64,000 nt of DNA, taken from assembly GCA_032717465.1 (NCBI GenBank), contig CM064665.1, positions 23,846,588 to 23,910,587 of the forward strand, read 5' to 3'. Position 1 is the stretch's first letter; each line of letters begins with the position of its first letter. The stretch comes from Coenobita brevimanus (lineage: Eukaryota; Arthropoda; Malacostraca; Decapoda; Coenobitidae). The notes below the pieces were generated by a model. The model was not told the origin of the DNA. It saw only the letters and a program-made list of their open reading frames with translations, and ran no database searches. Positions 11,649 through 24,041 of the stretch are shown one piece after another. Both the position numbers and the translations under genes were made by a program.

Positions 11649-11973
11649 AAAAAATCTGTCTATACACCTAGCCTGTTTCCCCCAAGGAAAGAGAGGTAGC
11701 CGAGACAGGACGACACACTCCCCATTTACTCATCCATTCAAACACATTCATTCGCATCTTATCCCCAAAGGGAAGAAGGGACAGATCCTCACCGCACCAC
11801 ACCACACAAGGGTCAACTGCGCAGTGCAATCAGTGACATCTGCTGCAGGGCCCGACAGCAGAGCTGGTTTACCCCTGCCACATCATAATTGACCCATCCC
11901 CTTGCCCGCACATGACCTGACTAGCTGATCAGACCAAATGCGGGAGAATATCCCCTCAGGGCTGCGTCATCAT

Positions 11974-12279
11974 TTATTCATTCACAATTTCTCTCCATTT
12001 ATTTCTGTCACGCACAGCCACTCTTCCTTGCTCAACAGACATCCCTCTCACATCCAGCGCTCTCTTCACATTGTCCATCCATCCTATTCGTGGTCTCTCT
12101 CTCTGCCTTACACCTCTCACATCAGATCTAGTTATCTTTTTCACCAATCGCTCATTATCCATTCTCTCCATATGCCTAAACCATCGCAACACCCTCTTCT
12201 CAACTCTATCAGCCATCTCCTGAACAACTACAGTTCTCCTTTGCACTTCATCATTTGCACTCGATCCATACGCGTCACT
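11974..12279 (-). pseudogene. Element C C-terminal region
   Basis: After two frameshifts the LINE continues with RVLRWFRHMERMDNERLV and GVRQRERPRIGWMDNVKRAL to a stop near 11974. The W.GHMERM and R.RP..GW motifs are the conserved end of this LINE group; here G is R. A 3' UTR of about 320 bp follows. Confidence 0.85.
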
Positions 12280-13476
12280 TCACACATACTCCTCAGACAC
12301 CTCATCTCCATTATTCAAACTTTTCCTCTCTGCTACACCCACATTCCATGTTTCAGCCCCATACAATGCAGTCGGTACCACAACACCCTCATACAGCCTT
12401 CTCTTTACATCCATTCTAAGCGAACGACATCTAAACACCTGTTTCATTCCTTCCAGCACCTTTCCTACTACATTCATTCTAAACTTCACTTCTGCATCTA
12501 TTCTTCCATCCACAGCAACATGTGACCCTAAATATTTAAAACACTCTACCTCCTCAAGCAACTCGCCATTCAAAACTATATTCATCCCCCTACCATCTAC
12601 CAACCTCGTACACTTCATCACTTTACTCTTGTTCTCATTTACTTTCAATTTCCTCCTTTCACACACTTTTCCAAACTCCTCTATCAACTGTCTCAATCTC
12701 TCCTCTGAATCAGCCACCAGTGCAGTATCATCTGCAAACAGCAGCTGCTTCAGATTCTACTCTCCACCATCAACATTCACCAGACTCAGACCTCCACCTA
12801 AAACTCTTGCATTCACCTCCCTTACAACACCATCCATATAAATATTAAACAGCCAAGGCGACATCACACATCCCTGTCGCAGCCCCACTCTCACAGGAAA
12901 CCGATCACTCATAGCATTTCCCACCCTTACACACGCTCTACTATTTACATAAAAACTCTTCACCCCTTTTAATAACCTACCATCAAGCCCATACAATCTT
13001 AAAACAGTCCACAAAGCCTCCCTATCAATTCTATCATACACTTTCTCTAAATCCATGAATGCCCAAAACACATCCTTGGCTTTTGCTAAATACTTTTCAC
13101 ACACTTGTCTCACAGCAAACACCTGATCAACGCATCCTCTCCCTCTCCTAAAGCCACACTGCTCATCACCAATCACTCCCTCTGTACCCTCTCTAACTCT
13201 CATAATTAACACTCTACCATACAACTTACCTACAACACTCAACAGACTTATAACACTAAAGCTAGTAGATTCATACTTATCACCCTTGCCTTTATACAAC
13301 GGGACCACACAAGCACTTGCCCAGTCAATTGGCATCATACCTTTCACAAAGCACACATTCAACAATCTTACTAACCAGTCAACAATAGTCACTCCACCAC
13401 CCTTCAGGGATTCCACAGGACACCCATCCACTCCTGCAGCTTTCCTTGTTTTCATCTCCTTTACTGCCTTCTCCAT
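12280..13476 (-). pseudogene. Element C reverse transcriptase with in-frame stops
   Basis: RT landmarks in order are RKAAGVDGCPVE, GDEQCGFRRGRGCVDQ, FMDLEKVYDRIDR (palm A), VGLRQGCVMSPWLFN (palm B), a TAG stop at 12757-12759, then LLFADDTALVADS (catalytic FADD) and VECFKYLGSHVA with the thumb to about 12290. Apart from two nonsense codons and frameshifts near 12290-12310 and 12250 the domain is well preserved, which suggests moderate age. The function was cDNA synthesis at the nicked target. Confidence 0.88.
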
Positions 13477-13482
13477 TTCCTC

Positions 13483-14928
13483 CTACGTGATCAAAGAATC
13501 GTTCAACTCTCCCAACACATTTATTCCTTGCACCCTTCCATCCGCCACAATCTCAGCCACCCTTTCCTCCTCTACATTTAACAATCTTTCAAAATACTCT
13601 GCCCATCTCTTCCTTACTGCATGCATCTCTGTTAACATCCTTCCATCCTCTGCTTTTACTCGCTCTTCCTTCCCAGGCTCTCCCTTTCTGACCCTTTTCA
13701 CCTCCTTCCAGAACATTTTCTTATTCTGTTGAAAATTCTCAGTCAGCCGCCTACCCCACCTCATCTGCTGCCACTTCTTACACACAGCCCTTCTCGCCCT
13801 ATTCCTCTTTTCCTTATACATCTCATATGACACCTCATCCTTCCTCTGCAGCCACACTTCATATGCATGTCTCTTCTCAGCCACAGCCATACTTACTTCC
13901 TCGCACCACCATTCACTTCCTTTTCTTACACCACCACCCACACGTCTCACACCACACACCTCTTCTACATGCCTCATCACAGCACTCTTAAACAACTGCC
14001 ATTCCTCTTCCACACTGCCATTTTCCTGAACTTTCACTGCGTTCCACTCATCTTTCAGTTTCTCCTGATACTCTATCATTTTCTCTCTTTTTTCCAACTC
14101 ACTCACTTTCAAAACTTCCCTGCCACACCTAACCCTCCTAGCTCTCATCCATCTCTTAAATACTCTTAACTTTCCTTCCACCAGGTTGTAGTCAGACATA
14201 CCTCCACCCTTCCCTCTCAGAACTCTCACATCCAACAATCTTCCTATTACATTCCTAGACACAACCATACAGTCCATCAATGCTTTACCCACAACCCTTC
14301 CACCCTCCTGTCTCACCCCTGTATACTTATAAATATCTTTCTTCTCGAACAGCTTATTTTCAATCACCATCTCTCTCTCAACGCACATCCCTATCATTCG
14401 TTCCCCATTTTCATTTCTTCCAGGCACATCATGCACACCAACTACACCTTCAACTGCTACATTTCCCACTCTAGCATTCAGATCTCCCATCATTACCACA
14501 TTCACATTCGCTCCAAAACTCTGCAGACACTCATCAACATCATTCCAGAAAGACTCTCTCTCATCCTCATCCCTTTCACTGCCAGGCCCATATGCACTCA
14601 CAAACACCCACAACTCACGTTCAAATTTCGCTTTCACCCACATCAGTCTCGATGACACCTCGTTCCATTCAGTCACACACTGCTGTACTTCCGGACTCAC
14701 TAACAAGGCCACACCTTCTCTTGCCTTTCCTCTATCAACACCTGACAATCTTCCATCCACACCTCCAAACATAGACTCACCCTTTCCTTTCAGCTTCGTT
14801 TCACTCAAAGCTAACACATCCAACTTTCTTCTCACAAACATTCTTCCAATCTCCTCCCTTTTAGCCTCAATCGTCCTACATCCACGCACATTCATAGACC
14901 CAATCTTCAGGGTACGGGGATAACTCAA
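13483..14928 (-). pseudogene. Element C endonuclease and linker (481 codons)
   Basis: The frame starts at ATG 14926-14928. LKIGSMNVRGC, VLALSETKLKG and MMGDLNARVG mark the EEP endonuclease (about residues 5-165), and the end of the domain reads GGMSDYNLVEG (about residue 240). Related endonucleases have Ser-Asp-His there, and the His is Tyr in this copy, which should impair catalysis. A basic linker with KMFWKEVKRVRKG leads to the RT. An in-frame TAG at 13483-13485 follows NDSLIT and separates it from the RT. The upstream end is the LINE 5' UTR. Confidence 0.88.
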
Positions 14929-15025
14929 TCACCCATCCCTTTCTCTGGCCTGTCTCTTTTTAGGAATTAAAAAACAGAGGAGGGGGTCCCTAGTCTCCTC
15001 ACCCCGCCCCTTTTAGTCGCAGAGA

Positions 15026-15707
15026 GAAAAAAAAAATACTTCATGAAGGCGGAAGGAGTTTTTGGAGATGGAATGCGGGGGGAGAAAGGATAAAGGTGAT
15101 GAGAGTAGGGAAATGAAGGCGTAAAGAATAGAAAGAAAATATTGATGAAAATGAAAAATTACAGTGATCGAAGAAAAGGAAGCAAGAAAACGAAGTTAAC
15201 TCACCCAGGCTCCTGCGACTCATCATTAGCTGGGCTAAAACGTTTGGTGAAAGCTGAAACAGAACACTAGAGTAGTCCCGATCCTGAGGAAGTTAAGAGG
15301 GTTTGTAGAAAAGAGAGAAAAAAACAGCACGGGGAAAAATGGAAAAAGAAATAAATTGAGAGGCAGAATAAAACTAGAAGGAATGTAGAGAAGGCTGAAC
15401 CTTGGAAAGATGAGAAGAAACAGGAATGTTGGGAAATTGTGACAGAAATTGGAAAGGAGGTAGGAAAATTGGGCGAAACATTATGAAATAATAAAGCAGT
15501 ATGTTGGCGACATTAGAATAGGAAAGAAAAGTAAAGAACCGGAAAAAATAAAGAGGAATATACAGTATGATAATAATGACAGAAAATTTTAAAACTAAGG
15601 TAAAAAAAGAAAACTTTTAAATGAGAAAAATTCAAGAAAGGGCCAGGAGAAATTCAAAAAGTAGGGGAATGAAAAGCTGGAGAGTTAGACAGAAATGAAA
15701 AGAAAAT

Positions 15708-15711
<4 letters not shown>
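15026..15711. repeat. Polypurine block (lower part, arm A2)
   Basis: A/G-rich sequence collinear with 57060-57733. A shared landmark is CTGCGACTCATCATTAGCTG (15207) against CTGTGACGCACTCAGCT (57204). No gene. Confidence 0.65.

Positions 15712-15779
<68 letters not shown>
15712..15779. repeat. (GA)34 microsatellite
   Basis: A pure GA tract. The paralogous site at 57734-57800 has (GA)n turned into (GACA)n, followed in both arms by the same GCTAC.(C/A)GACTGAAGAC sequence. The two arms therefore show different expansions of one ancestral tract. Confidence 0.97.
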
Positions 15780-15782
<3 letters not shown>

Positions 15783-17140
15783 TACACGACTGAAGACACA
15801 CCTCTGCAAGGAGGGGGATAAAAAAAAAAAAAAAGTTAATGAAGAAGAATTCTGAGTAAGGTGTGGAATCACGGCGAGACTACACAGATTAATGGAGGTT
15901 CCAGAGACAAAAACAGCGAAGACAGAACCTAATGAAGAAAGAAATGTGAGAAGGATGAATGGCGGCAGAATCCGGAGTTGATACTGGAATGAATCACTTC
16001 AGTTCGATGATGTACAGTGCTCTCATCTTTCTTTCCGCCATTACTGGACGATTTTGCTTGACACAGAAGTGACTTCCGAGCTGATGGCATCCCACATATA
16101 TAGCCTTAATGAACTCATGCCACTACAATGAGTCATTGTTGGGCTTGATATAAACCTCCGATAGCAGGAAAAAAATGGCTGAAAGGACAAAATTTTGTGA
16201 AAGACAGTATTATAGAGGACAGTTTTATTTCTAAGGAAGAAAAAAAAGTTAACTGTGAGGAAGAAAAACTGGTGATAAAAGCTGGTTGTGACAGGTGAAG
16301 TGAAGGAGTTTCATTCTCTTTGCAAAGGAAACCTCGTAACACCTCTTCCTTCTTTATTTTCCACATTAAGCTTACATATTATTTCGCAGCAAAATCGTCT
16401 ACCTGGAGATAAGTTCGATGAGGTGTTGGTGACGATACAGCCTTGATCAAATTTAATGTCTATCTAAATTATTCTTGTGTAAACGACTGGCATTAATACT
16501 AGTTCTCTCTCTTCTGACGATGCACGTTAGTTTAAATGGTTATAAAAGAAAAGGACGCAGCTGAAGGATTGGTTAAATGATTGGAAAAATTACGACATTC
16601 ATGCGCAAAAATAAACGTAAGAAGAATATCACGCACTGATGTAGAATGACAGACATAGTAGCCACGTTGGCCATTATATACTCCAATGAGTAAGGAGGAG
16701 AAACAGTTGAATATGGGAAAGGTGTAGATGCTAATGAATCGGCGGAAATGGACAGTGACTGGAAGAACCTAAATGTGGAGATGAGGGTCAGGACAACTAA
16801 GGGGAAGGTGACAGTTATGGGGATCCGAAAATAGAGCTGTTGACGCAAATGGTGATAAGCGTTGCCTGCCTACGTTGCCTTTGATAACGTTGATAGAACA
16901 CCTAGCGCAAGAACGCCCCAGCCCCACACCACACTTGCCAACGGGTCGGGGATGCTTGAGGAAATACAACCAGAGTTTTAAAAGCATAACTTGCCTGCTA
17001 TACTTCACTGCTTAATTTTCAGTCTTTTGCACTGGGGATTCATTGCTACCCTGTGCACGTATTTTAATTCCTTCACTGCGATACGAATGTTTGCATTATA
17101 CTCTAGCCACCTACTGACGCCTTTATTATGCTTACCTGAC
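15780..17140. repeat. Segmental duplication arm A2 (partner 57801-59310)
   Basis: Collinear by eye with 57801-59310. Anchors are GAGACAAAAACAGCGAAGA (15903) against GGGACAAAAACAGTGAAGA (57926), CCTCGTAACACCTCTTC (16331) against CTTCGTAACACTTCTTC (58048), and TTGCCTTTGATAACG (16876 and 59064). There is no convincing coding sequence. Confidence 0.75.
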
Positions 17141-17445
17141 CACCCTGGTTGTTGTTGTTATTCTCGCATAACCCTTGTCTGTTCTGCCGGATGCCGAACA
17201 GACCTGTCGAGCACAGGTTAACAACTACTTCTGCTGAGTCGTCCTTCAGGTACAGTTCACAACGCACACTGTAGGGAACCGTCTGCCCCGTGTGACAGTG
17301 GTTTGTCGGGGTGGAAGCAGAGTCCTTCCCCCGGCGAGGTGCGGGGATATACTCGTATTAGGATGATTGGCTCCCTGGGTGTAGCTGCTTCCTTTCACCC
17401 AGGTTGCACAGCGCCAGCACGTGTTGGCTCCTCGTTACAACACGA
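17141..17445 (-). mobile_element. 305-bp insertion absent from arm B, SINE-like
   Basis: The paralogous arm reads straight from TTACCTGAC to AACACTTTGGTAATGGAAAG (59300-59340). This arm has about 305 extra bp between TTACCTGAC and AACACCTTAGTGATGGAAAG. Read on the - strand the insert ends in ATAACAACAACAAC, a simple SINE-type tail resembling the one at 43861. No protein is encoded. Assignment to a SINE is inference. Confidence 0.45.
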
Positions 17446-18500
17446 ACACCTTAGTGATGGAAAGAAAATCACGATAAAGTTTTCTTTCCCTCAGTCTGTA
17501 TTGTCGTTACTTGACCCATAAATACTTGTATCTTTGGCAGTCATGATACATAAATATTCTAAACACCTCGTTTAAACTGTTCACTGCTGTGACATCCCTT
17601 TGCGTATCATTAATGTCACCTCCAAACTATGCTAAATAGATTACTAAAGCAATGGTATTTATAAGAAGATCTCACAAAGCTTACGCCCCTCAATTCTGGC
17701 TGTTGTATTTCACCAGATAACATCTATATCTTTGTCATTTACCGTGCATACTACTGTCTGCGCATCTATCAAAAGTACGTAATTTTACTTCATAATATTT
17801 ATGTTCATGCTACCTCCAAACGATTTTACTAACCTTTCAAGGTTGTTCTGGTAGCAAAAGTTGTGGAAAGTAATTCGCAAAAATAGTTATTTTTCATAAA
17901 GCTGTATTTCGCGGTTAAATATTTACATCTTTGGCATTCAGGACACACTGCTACATGGTTAATGTTCCACAATTTTTGCCGTCATCTTTCTCCAAAATTT
18001 TGCTTATTTATCGTGAATGGCATGCTATAGTAAAATCAAAAGGAAAGCTTTATAACTTTCTCCACGAGGAATATCTCAGAAGCGAAATGTAATAGTCTTG
18101 TTGCAGCCATAATAAAGTAACACTAATGTCCCTTGACTGAAAGAGTTGTAGACTGTGTTCGTATCCTGCAACACAAGGATCTCTCCTAAACTGAATAACA
18201 TCATCTGGCTGCAGCGAGGAATAAATGACACTGACGTCACTTCTACCGAAGGGTTATTTGTCGACACCACTCTTCACCGGATGCCACGTAAGACCATAGA
18301 CTCACTGACAAACAATTGTCACGGTACTGCCTGAAGTTAGCATGCCTCTTGAAGGCTATCCAATATTATTTGTATTTCTCCGACAAACTATGCTATATTT
18401 CTTAGGAGTGACTCTGAATGTAATGATTAGATGTGGCCCTCATTAACCCCTTCATTAATAAAGGCCCTTCGTAATTTCAGTACAGTCATCTAGTACTGTA
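17446..18500. repeat. Degenerate tandem array, units about 230 bp
   Basis: Recurring modules contain TATTTCACCAGATAAC..ATCTTTGGCAT, then CTCCAAACGATTTTACT, then a GTTCTGGTAGC...GGAAAG end. Repeats are seen from 17480, 17700, 17925 and in part 18370. The paralogous array is 59390-60190. Units are heavily diverged, and no protein is encoded. Confidence 0.6.
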
Positions 18501-18763
18501 CAAACACAGTTAAAATTAAAAATTCGTCCTCGAAGCAAATGAATTAAATATCATAACACAAGTAAGCTGATTCACTCGAATACCCGGACGTTGATGGAGA
18601 CCCGCTTGTATCAGTATTCTGCTTATTTGAAGTAGAAATGAAACTGTAATGTTTAGGTCCAGACTGTCAAGCTTTAATAAGATATTATCACTGAAATGCG
18701 GTGGTAGTTACGGAAAAGTGCTATGAAAATGACGTACAGTCGTAGCATTGTATTAGTTTTTTT
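18501..18763. other. Spacer
   Basis: Nothing was recognised on either strand. Confidence 0.5.
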
Positions 18764-18960
18764 TTTTTTTTATGTGTCCGACTCTGGGCATAGGCTTGTG
18801 TCCATAACCTGCGTGAAATAAACTGGAAAAGTACGAAAGTGTGTTCCACGCTAAGGTAGGGAAGCTATAGAATGATGATGGAAGTAATCGCGTGTGAAGC
18901 GAGCGTGTACGAGCTTTGTACTGAACGCTGTTATCTGTAGCTGTCAGACTCTCATTCATA
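18764..18960 (-). mobile_element. Retroposon ending in the shared SINE-type tail
   Basis: Read on the - strand this ends GCCTATGCCCAGAGTCGGAC plus ACAT and an A-run, identical in its last 22 bp to the SINE tail at 43043-43068. The upstream part does not match that SINE, so this is either a diverged relative or a LINE 3' end that supplied the tail. Confidence 0.5.
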
Positions 18961-19821
18961 ACAACTTATTACTCTCACTGTTGCAGGGGTTTTCAAATCG
19001 CCAGTGATTTACTCTAGATCAAAGAGTTAGCCGGGATTTATGATTATGATAATAATATGCCATTCCATATCGTGCAGAAAAATAGTTTAAGGATGATAAA
19101 TTTTGAGAATATCTGTATTATACAGTACAATCACTTGTGTTTGAAGGAGATGATTTTATGTAATATTTATGTGTGCAAGAAAAAAGTACCTGACATCAGG
19201 ATGTAGGTGTGTAATATTGATGTAGGCGTGCTGGAAAGTGGTTATGTGGCTATGCAGGCTGCTGTCACATGGACTGTGTAAGGTTTTAAACATATGAAAT
19301 CACATGTGTCATGCCAACCCTCAACTTACTGTCAAACAGCAATTCAGTGTGGTGTTGCCACGCCATTAAAATTCGGTATCATAATTATATGTTTTACCCT
19401 CTATATATTATGAGGCAAATATTTGTTGTGGATATGATCTCGTCTGTCGTGAACTGCCGTGTTAAACGGGGTGCCGAAGGGGCCCTGGTTCACACTGGAC
19501 AATCACCGAGAGGGTGCAGCGTGACGTCTGTGATAACGTTATGCTGTCTGAGACGGACGACAAAACTAACTGGCGTGATCCGAACATAACTTTGTAACCC
19601 ACTGAATGTGGGTGACGTCCTGACGATTTTTTTTTTTTTTTTGTAGTTAAGGGATTCATTAAGCTATATCTAACCCCTCTAGTTCTAAAAAGTTATATCT
19701 TAAATTGAATAAAACCTTAAGGAGAATAAAATGAATAAAATGTCCCGAGCTCAGATGGTGAAAAAAAATAAAAAATGGCGCTAGTCCACTGATATAAGTC
19801 ATCGTAATGAAATATATAATA

Positions 19822-19882
<61 letters not shown>

Positions 19883-20314
19883 GGAAGATGACTGGCACAG
19901 TGGTGAAGGGAGAAATACGTAAGACGCTGGGTAAACAACCGCCACATATTCCATCTTTCGGGGCGGCTGGAACATAAATTCAGAGCCACCCAGCAGCGTG
20001 CTTCCTCGCTGGCGATTCACTAAGCGTGTATTTGATGCATGTGCCGCTTCCTCCTGCCAGATGTTTGCCAAGTATTCACGAGATCAAAGTAAAGTGTGCA
20101 GACGGAATAAGAGGATGTGAAATGGAGGCAGTTACGAGTCTTTCTTAATGTATTTTTCTTTACTGTTATCTTCAGATTTGTTCATTGCCGTTGTTATCTC
20201 TCATAGAGCTTAGAAATATGCGGAGATGTAACGTGACGTTGAAGAGCAGAATATTGTGAAAGGATTGAAAAGTGGAAAGTCATTGGCTGTTGTATAAGAT
20301 TTATGCACAGGTGA
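18961..20314. other. Spacer with (AC)29 microsatellite
   Basis: A T-run lies at 19627-19642 and a pure AC tract at 19824-19881. Otherwise no gene or known repeat was seen. Confidence 0.6.
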
Positions 20315-21092
20315 TGAAGAGCGGTGGACAGCTCGCATCATCCGTGTGCTATGCTGTGACAATGATGTGTTTGCTTTGGCAGTGTACTGGGTGTGGAAAA
20401 AGGATCTTTCGAACAAGTGCTTGCATACACATGGAAAAATGGGATGGGACAGTCCTTGACATCAATGCTGCCGTTGCACAGCTTGGAGCCAAATGTCAGG
20501 ATCTTCTCGGAATGTATGCACTGTCTGGCTGTGACACAGTAACATTTCCGTGTGGGAGAGGCAAACTTTATGCCTTGAAGTGTTACTAAACAATAACATT
20601 CATGGTTTGGACACGGTTCTTGGTGAAGAAAGTGCCTCTCATTATGACATTCTCAGGCTTTTTCTTGACACTATATGGACAAAAGAAGGTTTCTTCCATG
20701 AATTAGACAAAATATAACATCATAAAAAGCAAAAAGAAACGACCTCCACTCAAGAAGCTACCCCCTAGGGACAAGAAAATCTTCTACACGCTCAGAGCTC
20801 ATCTGCAATTGCAACAATGGAAAGCTGCTGACAAAGACGGCCGTCCAACTGATGCAAACGATATCTCAAGCCATAGCTGGGAAATCACACAAGGAGGAAT
20901 CATGCCATGTATAGCAGATCAACCAGTGGCTCCAGCACAACTCCTTGACATCATCAGCTACAGTTGCAGTGCAACAACCGCCTGTAGGCAAAATAAATGC
21001 AGCTGTAAATCATCTGGCTTGTCTTGCCCGGACTATTGTCACTGTGAAGGTGGGCATAGTTGTCACAATCCACTGACTATTCATGAAGCTGA
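20315..21092 (+). pseudogene. XPG-like/CXC repeat-family gene, N-terminal part
   Basis: This decayed coding region is spread over three frames. Visible motifs in order are VLCCDNDVFALAVYWVW (about 20351; relatives have Asp-Thr-Asp-Val, an acidic nuclease-like centre), VLDINAAVAQLG, LLGMYALSGCDTV with GRGKLYALK (about 20505-20580), LRLFLDTIW, RPPLKKLPPRD, LRAHLQLQQWKAAD (about 20795), then CSATTACRQNKCSC and CPDYCHCEG (about 20970-21045), a TSO1-like cysteine pattern. From memory of arthropod and mollusc genomes, FEN/XPG-like proteins with the ALSGCDT motif and a C-terminal CXC patch form multicopy families. Function is unproven. Frameshifts lie near 20430, 20580 and 20720, and the 3' end is cut off by an LTR element. 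Confidence 0.7.
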
Positions 21093-21529
21093 TGTCATAA
21101 AAGACTTTGTATATTCTTGTAGTGAAGTTTTGTAGATCAGTTATACATATATTAGACTCGTGGACGAGCGGTTGTTAATGCGTGAGTAGCTTGTAAGTAG
21201 ATAATCTTCGTTCCCTTTTTGTCGTGCAATGACAGGAGAGGTAAAGATAAGTATGGGACTATTTTTATTTGTCTTGGAAATATTAACAAAGTCTCTCACA
21301 CACGAGTGAAGTATAAGTAGAGACCCGCGAGCTACCTCCCTGTCTCTCTCTCTCTCTCCTCTTGCCCATGTTGCTAGGCCCGTTCTCTCTACTACCTGCC
21401 GGTTCTATGGCCTGTCTCCTTCTGAGCTCTGCTTCCTAAATTCTGGTGAAACAGGGGTCGTGTCACGTGTGTTACACTGTGGTTGGAAAGTTCTAGAAAC
21501 CTGTGTGTGAGTATGTGTGTATGTCACTA

Positions 21530-21645
21530 TACTCTGTTCCATATAAAGTGGCGAAGAAGCTAAGCCCAAGTCCTAGTCGAACGCAGGTGACCGTGCAAAG
21601 GGATAAAAGTGACCTCACCTGACTCTTTCTCCAGCCTACTCTCCT

Positions 21646-21684
<39 letters not shown>

Positions 21685-21974
21685 GAACTGTTTATTGTCT
21701 AATCTTCAAATATAGCAACAATATTTTTCTGACCTGATATTAATTAATCTTACATCCAAGCCAAACATGAATTTGTGTAATTTGAAGGCATTATTACGAG
21801 TTCTATCCAGATTGGCAAACCTAAGAAAATCACCAATTCATCGCGAAATGGTGAAACGTTATAATTATTAAAATATCAGTCATATGATTTGCTGAAAATA
21901 ACTTCTATCAAGATAGCGTTTTATATAAAAAACAATGGTGAAATATGCATTACCCTCTCTCTCTCTCCCTTCTA

Positions 21975-22005
<31 letters not shown>

Positions 22006-22310
22006 ATTAATAGGAAAAGGGAAAGTTTCTCCCTCTCCCTCCCCACCCTCTCTCTTTGTTCTTTCCTCCTTCCCTCCCTCTTTCCCTCCCCCCTCCCCCC
22101 CCCTCTCTCTCTCTCTCGTGTATAATATTAAACAATGCATGTATATGGCTTATATTTATATATACAACTCTTATTTACAATAAGTATACACAAGACACCT
22201 CACACAACACTTGTTCATTCATCTTCATCTCTGCTGGACTCGTTCCATATATTGATAAGAAAAATTTCTACCATGTGGTTTACAGCAATGTCATTTCTCA
22301 TAAATTCTTC

Positions 22311-22361
<51 letters not shown>

Positions 22362-23027
22362 CACACATTTCTGCAAGTTTTCTGCTGTTACTTTTTCTAT
22401 CGCATTTCTCGTCAGCTCTTCGATCGCTTGTAATTTTTGAGAAGAATTTGAGTTTCTCTTCCTCACATCATCCTTGACCTGAGCCCAAATCAGCTCTATT
22501 GGGTTGAGCTGGCAATGATAGGGAGGAAGCCGCGCACCTGGTGACCAGGATTATTGGCGATTTCATCAATTTCAAACAATTGCTTGTCTTTGTTTTTGTT
22601 TTTTTTCACTTGGTGTAGCAGCTCAGCCTTAGTGTGCAGAGGGTTATGAGGGAGGTTGTTATCAAGAAGCCACTTTATAATTTCTTGTTTTCGTAAGCTC
22701 TGTGTTGGTGCTTTATTTATGATTTTGCAGTGGTATGATGCGTTGTTCATTATTATAAGTGACCTGGGCGGGATGTTGGGAAGCATCAACAAGGGCGTTC
22801 CAGGAAATGCTGCATGTGACCTCAGGGCAAAGGCTCCACCCATCTTGACCTGAGGCCAAACGCACACCTGAACGAGTATCGGTCAGCAGGTGCTCCACTC
22901 ATGCATTCCCTCCTTCCTCTTCTTTGTTACCATTCATCTCCAGCTATACTCACCCAAGAGTCCCAGCATGTTCCACATATTTTTATAAGAATTGTCGATA
23001 GAGAATATACCTTATATGCGCGCGCGC

Positions 23028-23066
<39 letters not shown>

Positions 23067-23067
23067 T

Positions 23068-23124
<57 letters not shown>

Positions 23125-23259
23125 AGGAGAGGAAGGGGAAGGGAGGGGCTGGAGGAAAGAGGGGGATAATCCTTCAAAGGTCACCTGCATTGTACGTTTG
23201 ACCCAGACTTGGGAAGGAAAATACCGGTTTCTCTCCGCCAGTTTATATGGAACAGACTA
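21530..23259 (-). mobile_element. Mariner-like DNA transposon inside the left LTR
   Basis: The termini are inverted: TACTCTGTTCCATATAAAGT at 21530 and, on the complement of 23259, TAGTCTGTTCCATATAAACT, with similarity continuing for about 28 bp. TA is duplicated at 21528-21529 and 23260-23261, and the right LTR shows the empty target CACTAGG. TA duplication plus a DDE-type transposase remnant on the - strand puts it in the Tc1/mariner-IS630 group. Four microsatellites ((GA) 21647-21682, (GT) 21978-22005, (GT) 22313-22355, (CG)(TG)(CT) 23018-23125) interrupt it. Confidence 0.85.
22375..22867 (-). pseudogene. DDE transposase C-terminal remnant (mariner-like)
   Basis: On the - strand LIIMNNASYHCK is followed by PTQSLRKQEIIKWL, TKAELLHQVKK and FEIDEIANNPGHQV. 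After a frameshift near 22530 comes LPPYHCQLNPIELIWAQVK, with EELTRNAIEKVTAENLQKC at about 22380-22430. NPIE.IWAQVK carries the final acidic residue of the DDE triad. The second Asp, normally in (M/I)DNASYH, is Asn here. The N-terminal DNA-binding and first catalytic regions are missing, so it is non-functional. Confidence 0.82.
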
Positions 23260-24041
23260 TAGGCTTTGTTCGTATGCTATCTCGCTGTCACACTACCTAT
23301 ATCATCCCCTGACTTGTTACTTCTTGTGTATTGTCAACATTTCCTCAGTTAACTTGCAAGATCATTTCCCTTTCCCAGGCTTGCCTGGAGTTCCGTCCAT
23401 CCTTCTATTTATCTATCTATCTATTATGATTTGTAATTATAATATGGACTCATAACATTGCTCGGCCACGCCGCTGAAGGTCCTCCGACAGCAATCATTA
23501 TTGACATATGCTAATCTGTTAGTACATAATATTGATTATAATATTGTATACATATAATGTTCATAGTAAATTGCAATGGTCTAGTAATATTACATTTTAA
23601 ACAAGTTGTATACATAATTGAACAAATGCAATGGTTGTTGTATGACATTTTGTAAGATGTGTATGTATAACAGACATACACATATAATTGTGCAATGGTA
23701 ATACTGCTAGGTTATTACATTATATATTGAGTTATCCCTTTAATAATGTCTAAGATTTCACCTACCTTGTAAGATGATTCTGGTAATACAGAATTGTGGT
23801 ATAATTGTATGACTTATAATATTTTAGTAACATTGTGGTAATACATAATTGTAACATTGTGAATTGTTACATAATTATATTGTAATTGTTACATTGTAGT
23901 AACATTGTAGTAATATATAATTGTAACATTTTATGAATTGTTACATAATATTGTGGTAATGCATAATTGTGTTGGCCTTATAATTGTAGTTACATTTTGA
24001 TAATGCAACTGTTACATAATTGTGTTGGCCTTATAACTGTA

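Larger units (their letters stand above)
11655..15025 (-). mobile_element. Near full-length RTE-like LINE, element C
   Basis: This non-LTR retrotransposon reads from about 15025 down to 11655. A short 5' UTR of about 95 bp contains GCGACTAAAAGGGGCGG (15004-15020 complement), then one long ORF holds endonuclease plus reverse transcriptase. A short tail ending in TATAGACAGATTTTTTT lies at 11650-11675. The lack of an ORF1 and the simple tail fit RTE-like elements. A 5'-truncated sister copy is at 45430-45833. It splits a polypurine block, so insertion followed formation of that block. Confidence 0.88.
21093..23457 (-). repeat. Left LTR, split by a transposon
   Basis: LTR sequence occupies 21093-21529 and 23260-23457. 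Removing 21530-23259 and one TA restores a copy collinear with the 646-bp right LTR. Small differences lie in the CT-repeat near 21345. Confidence 0.88.

Noticed and set aside
22992..23455. 184-codon frame starting near a GT/CT tract
   Set aside because: Mostly Val-Cys and Ser-Leu runs from microsatellites, then LTR sequence.
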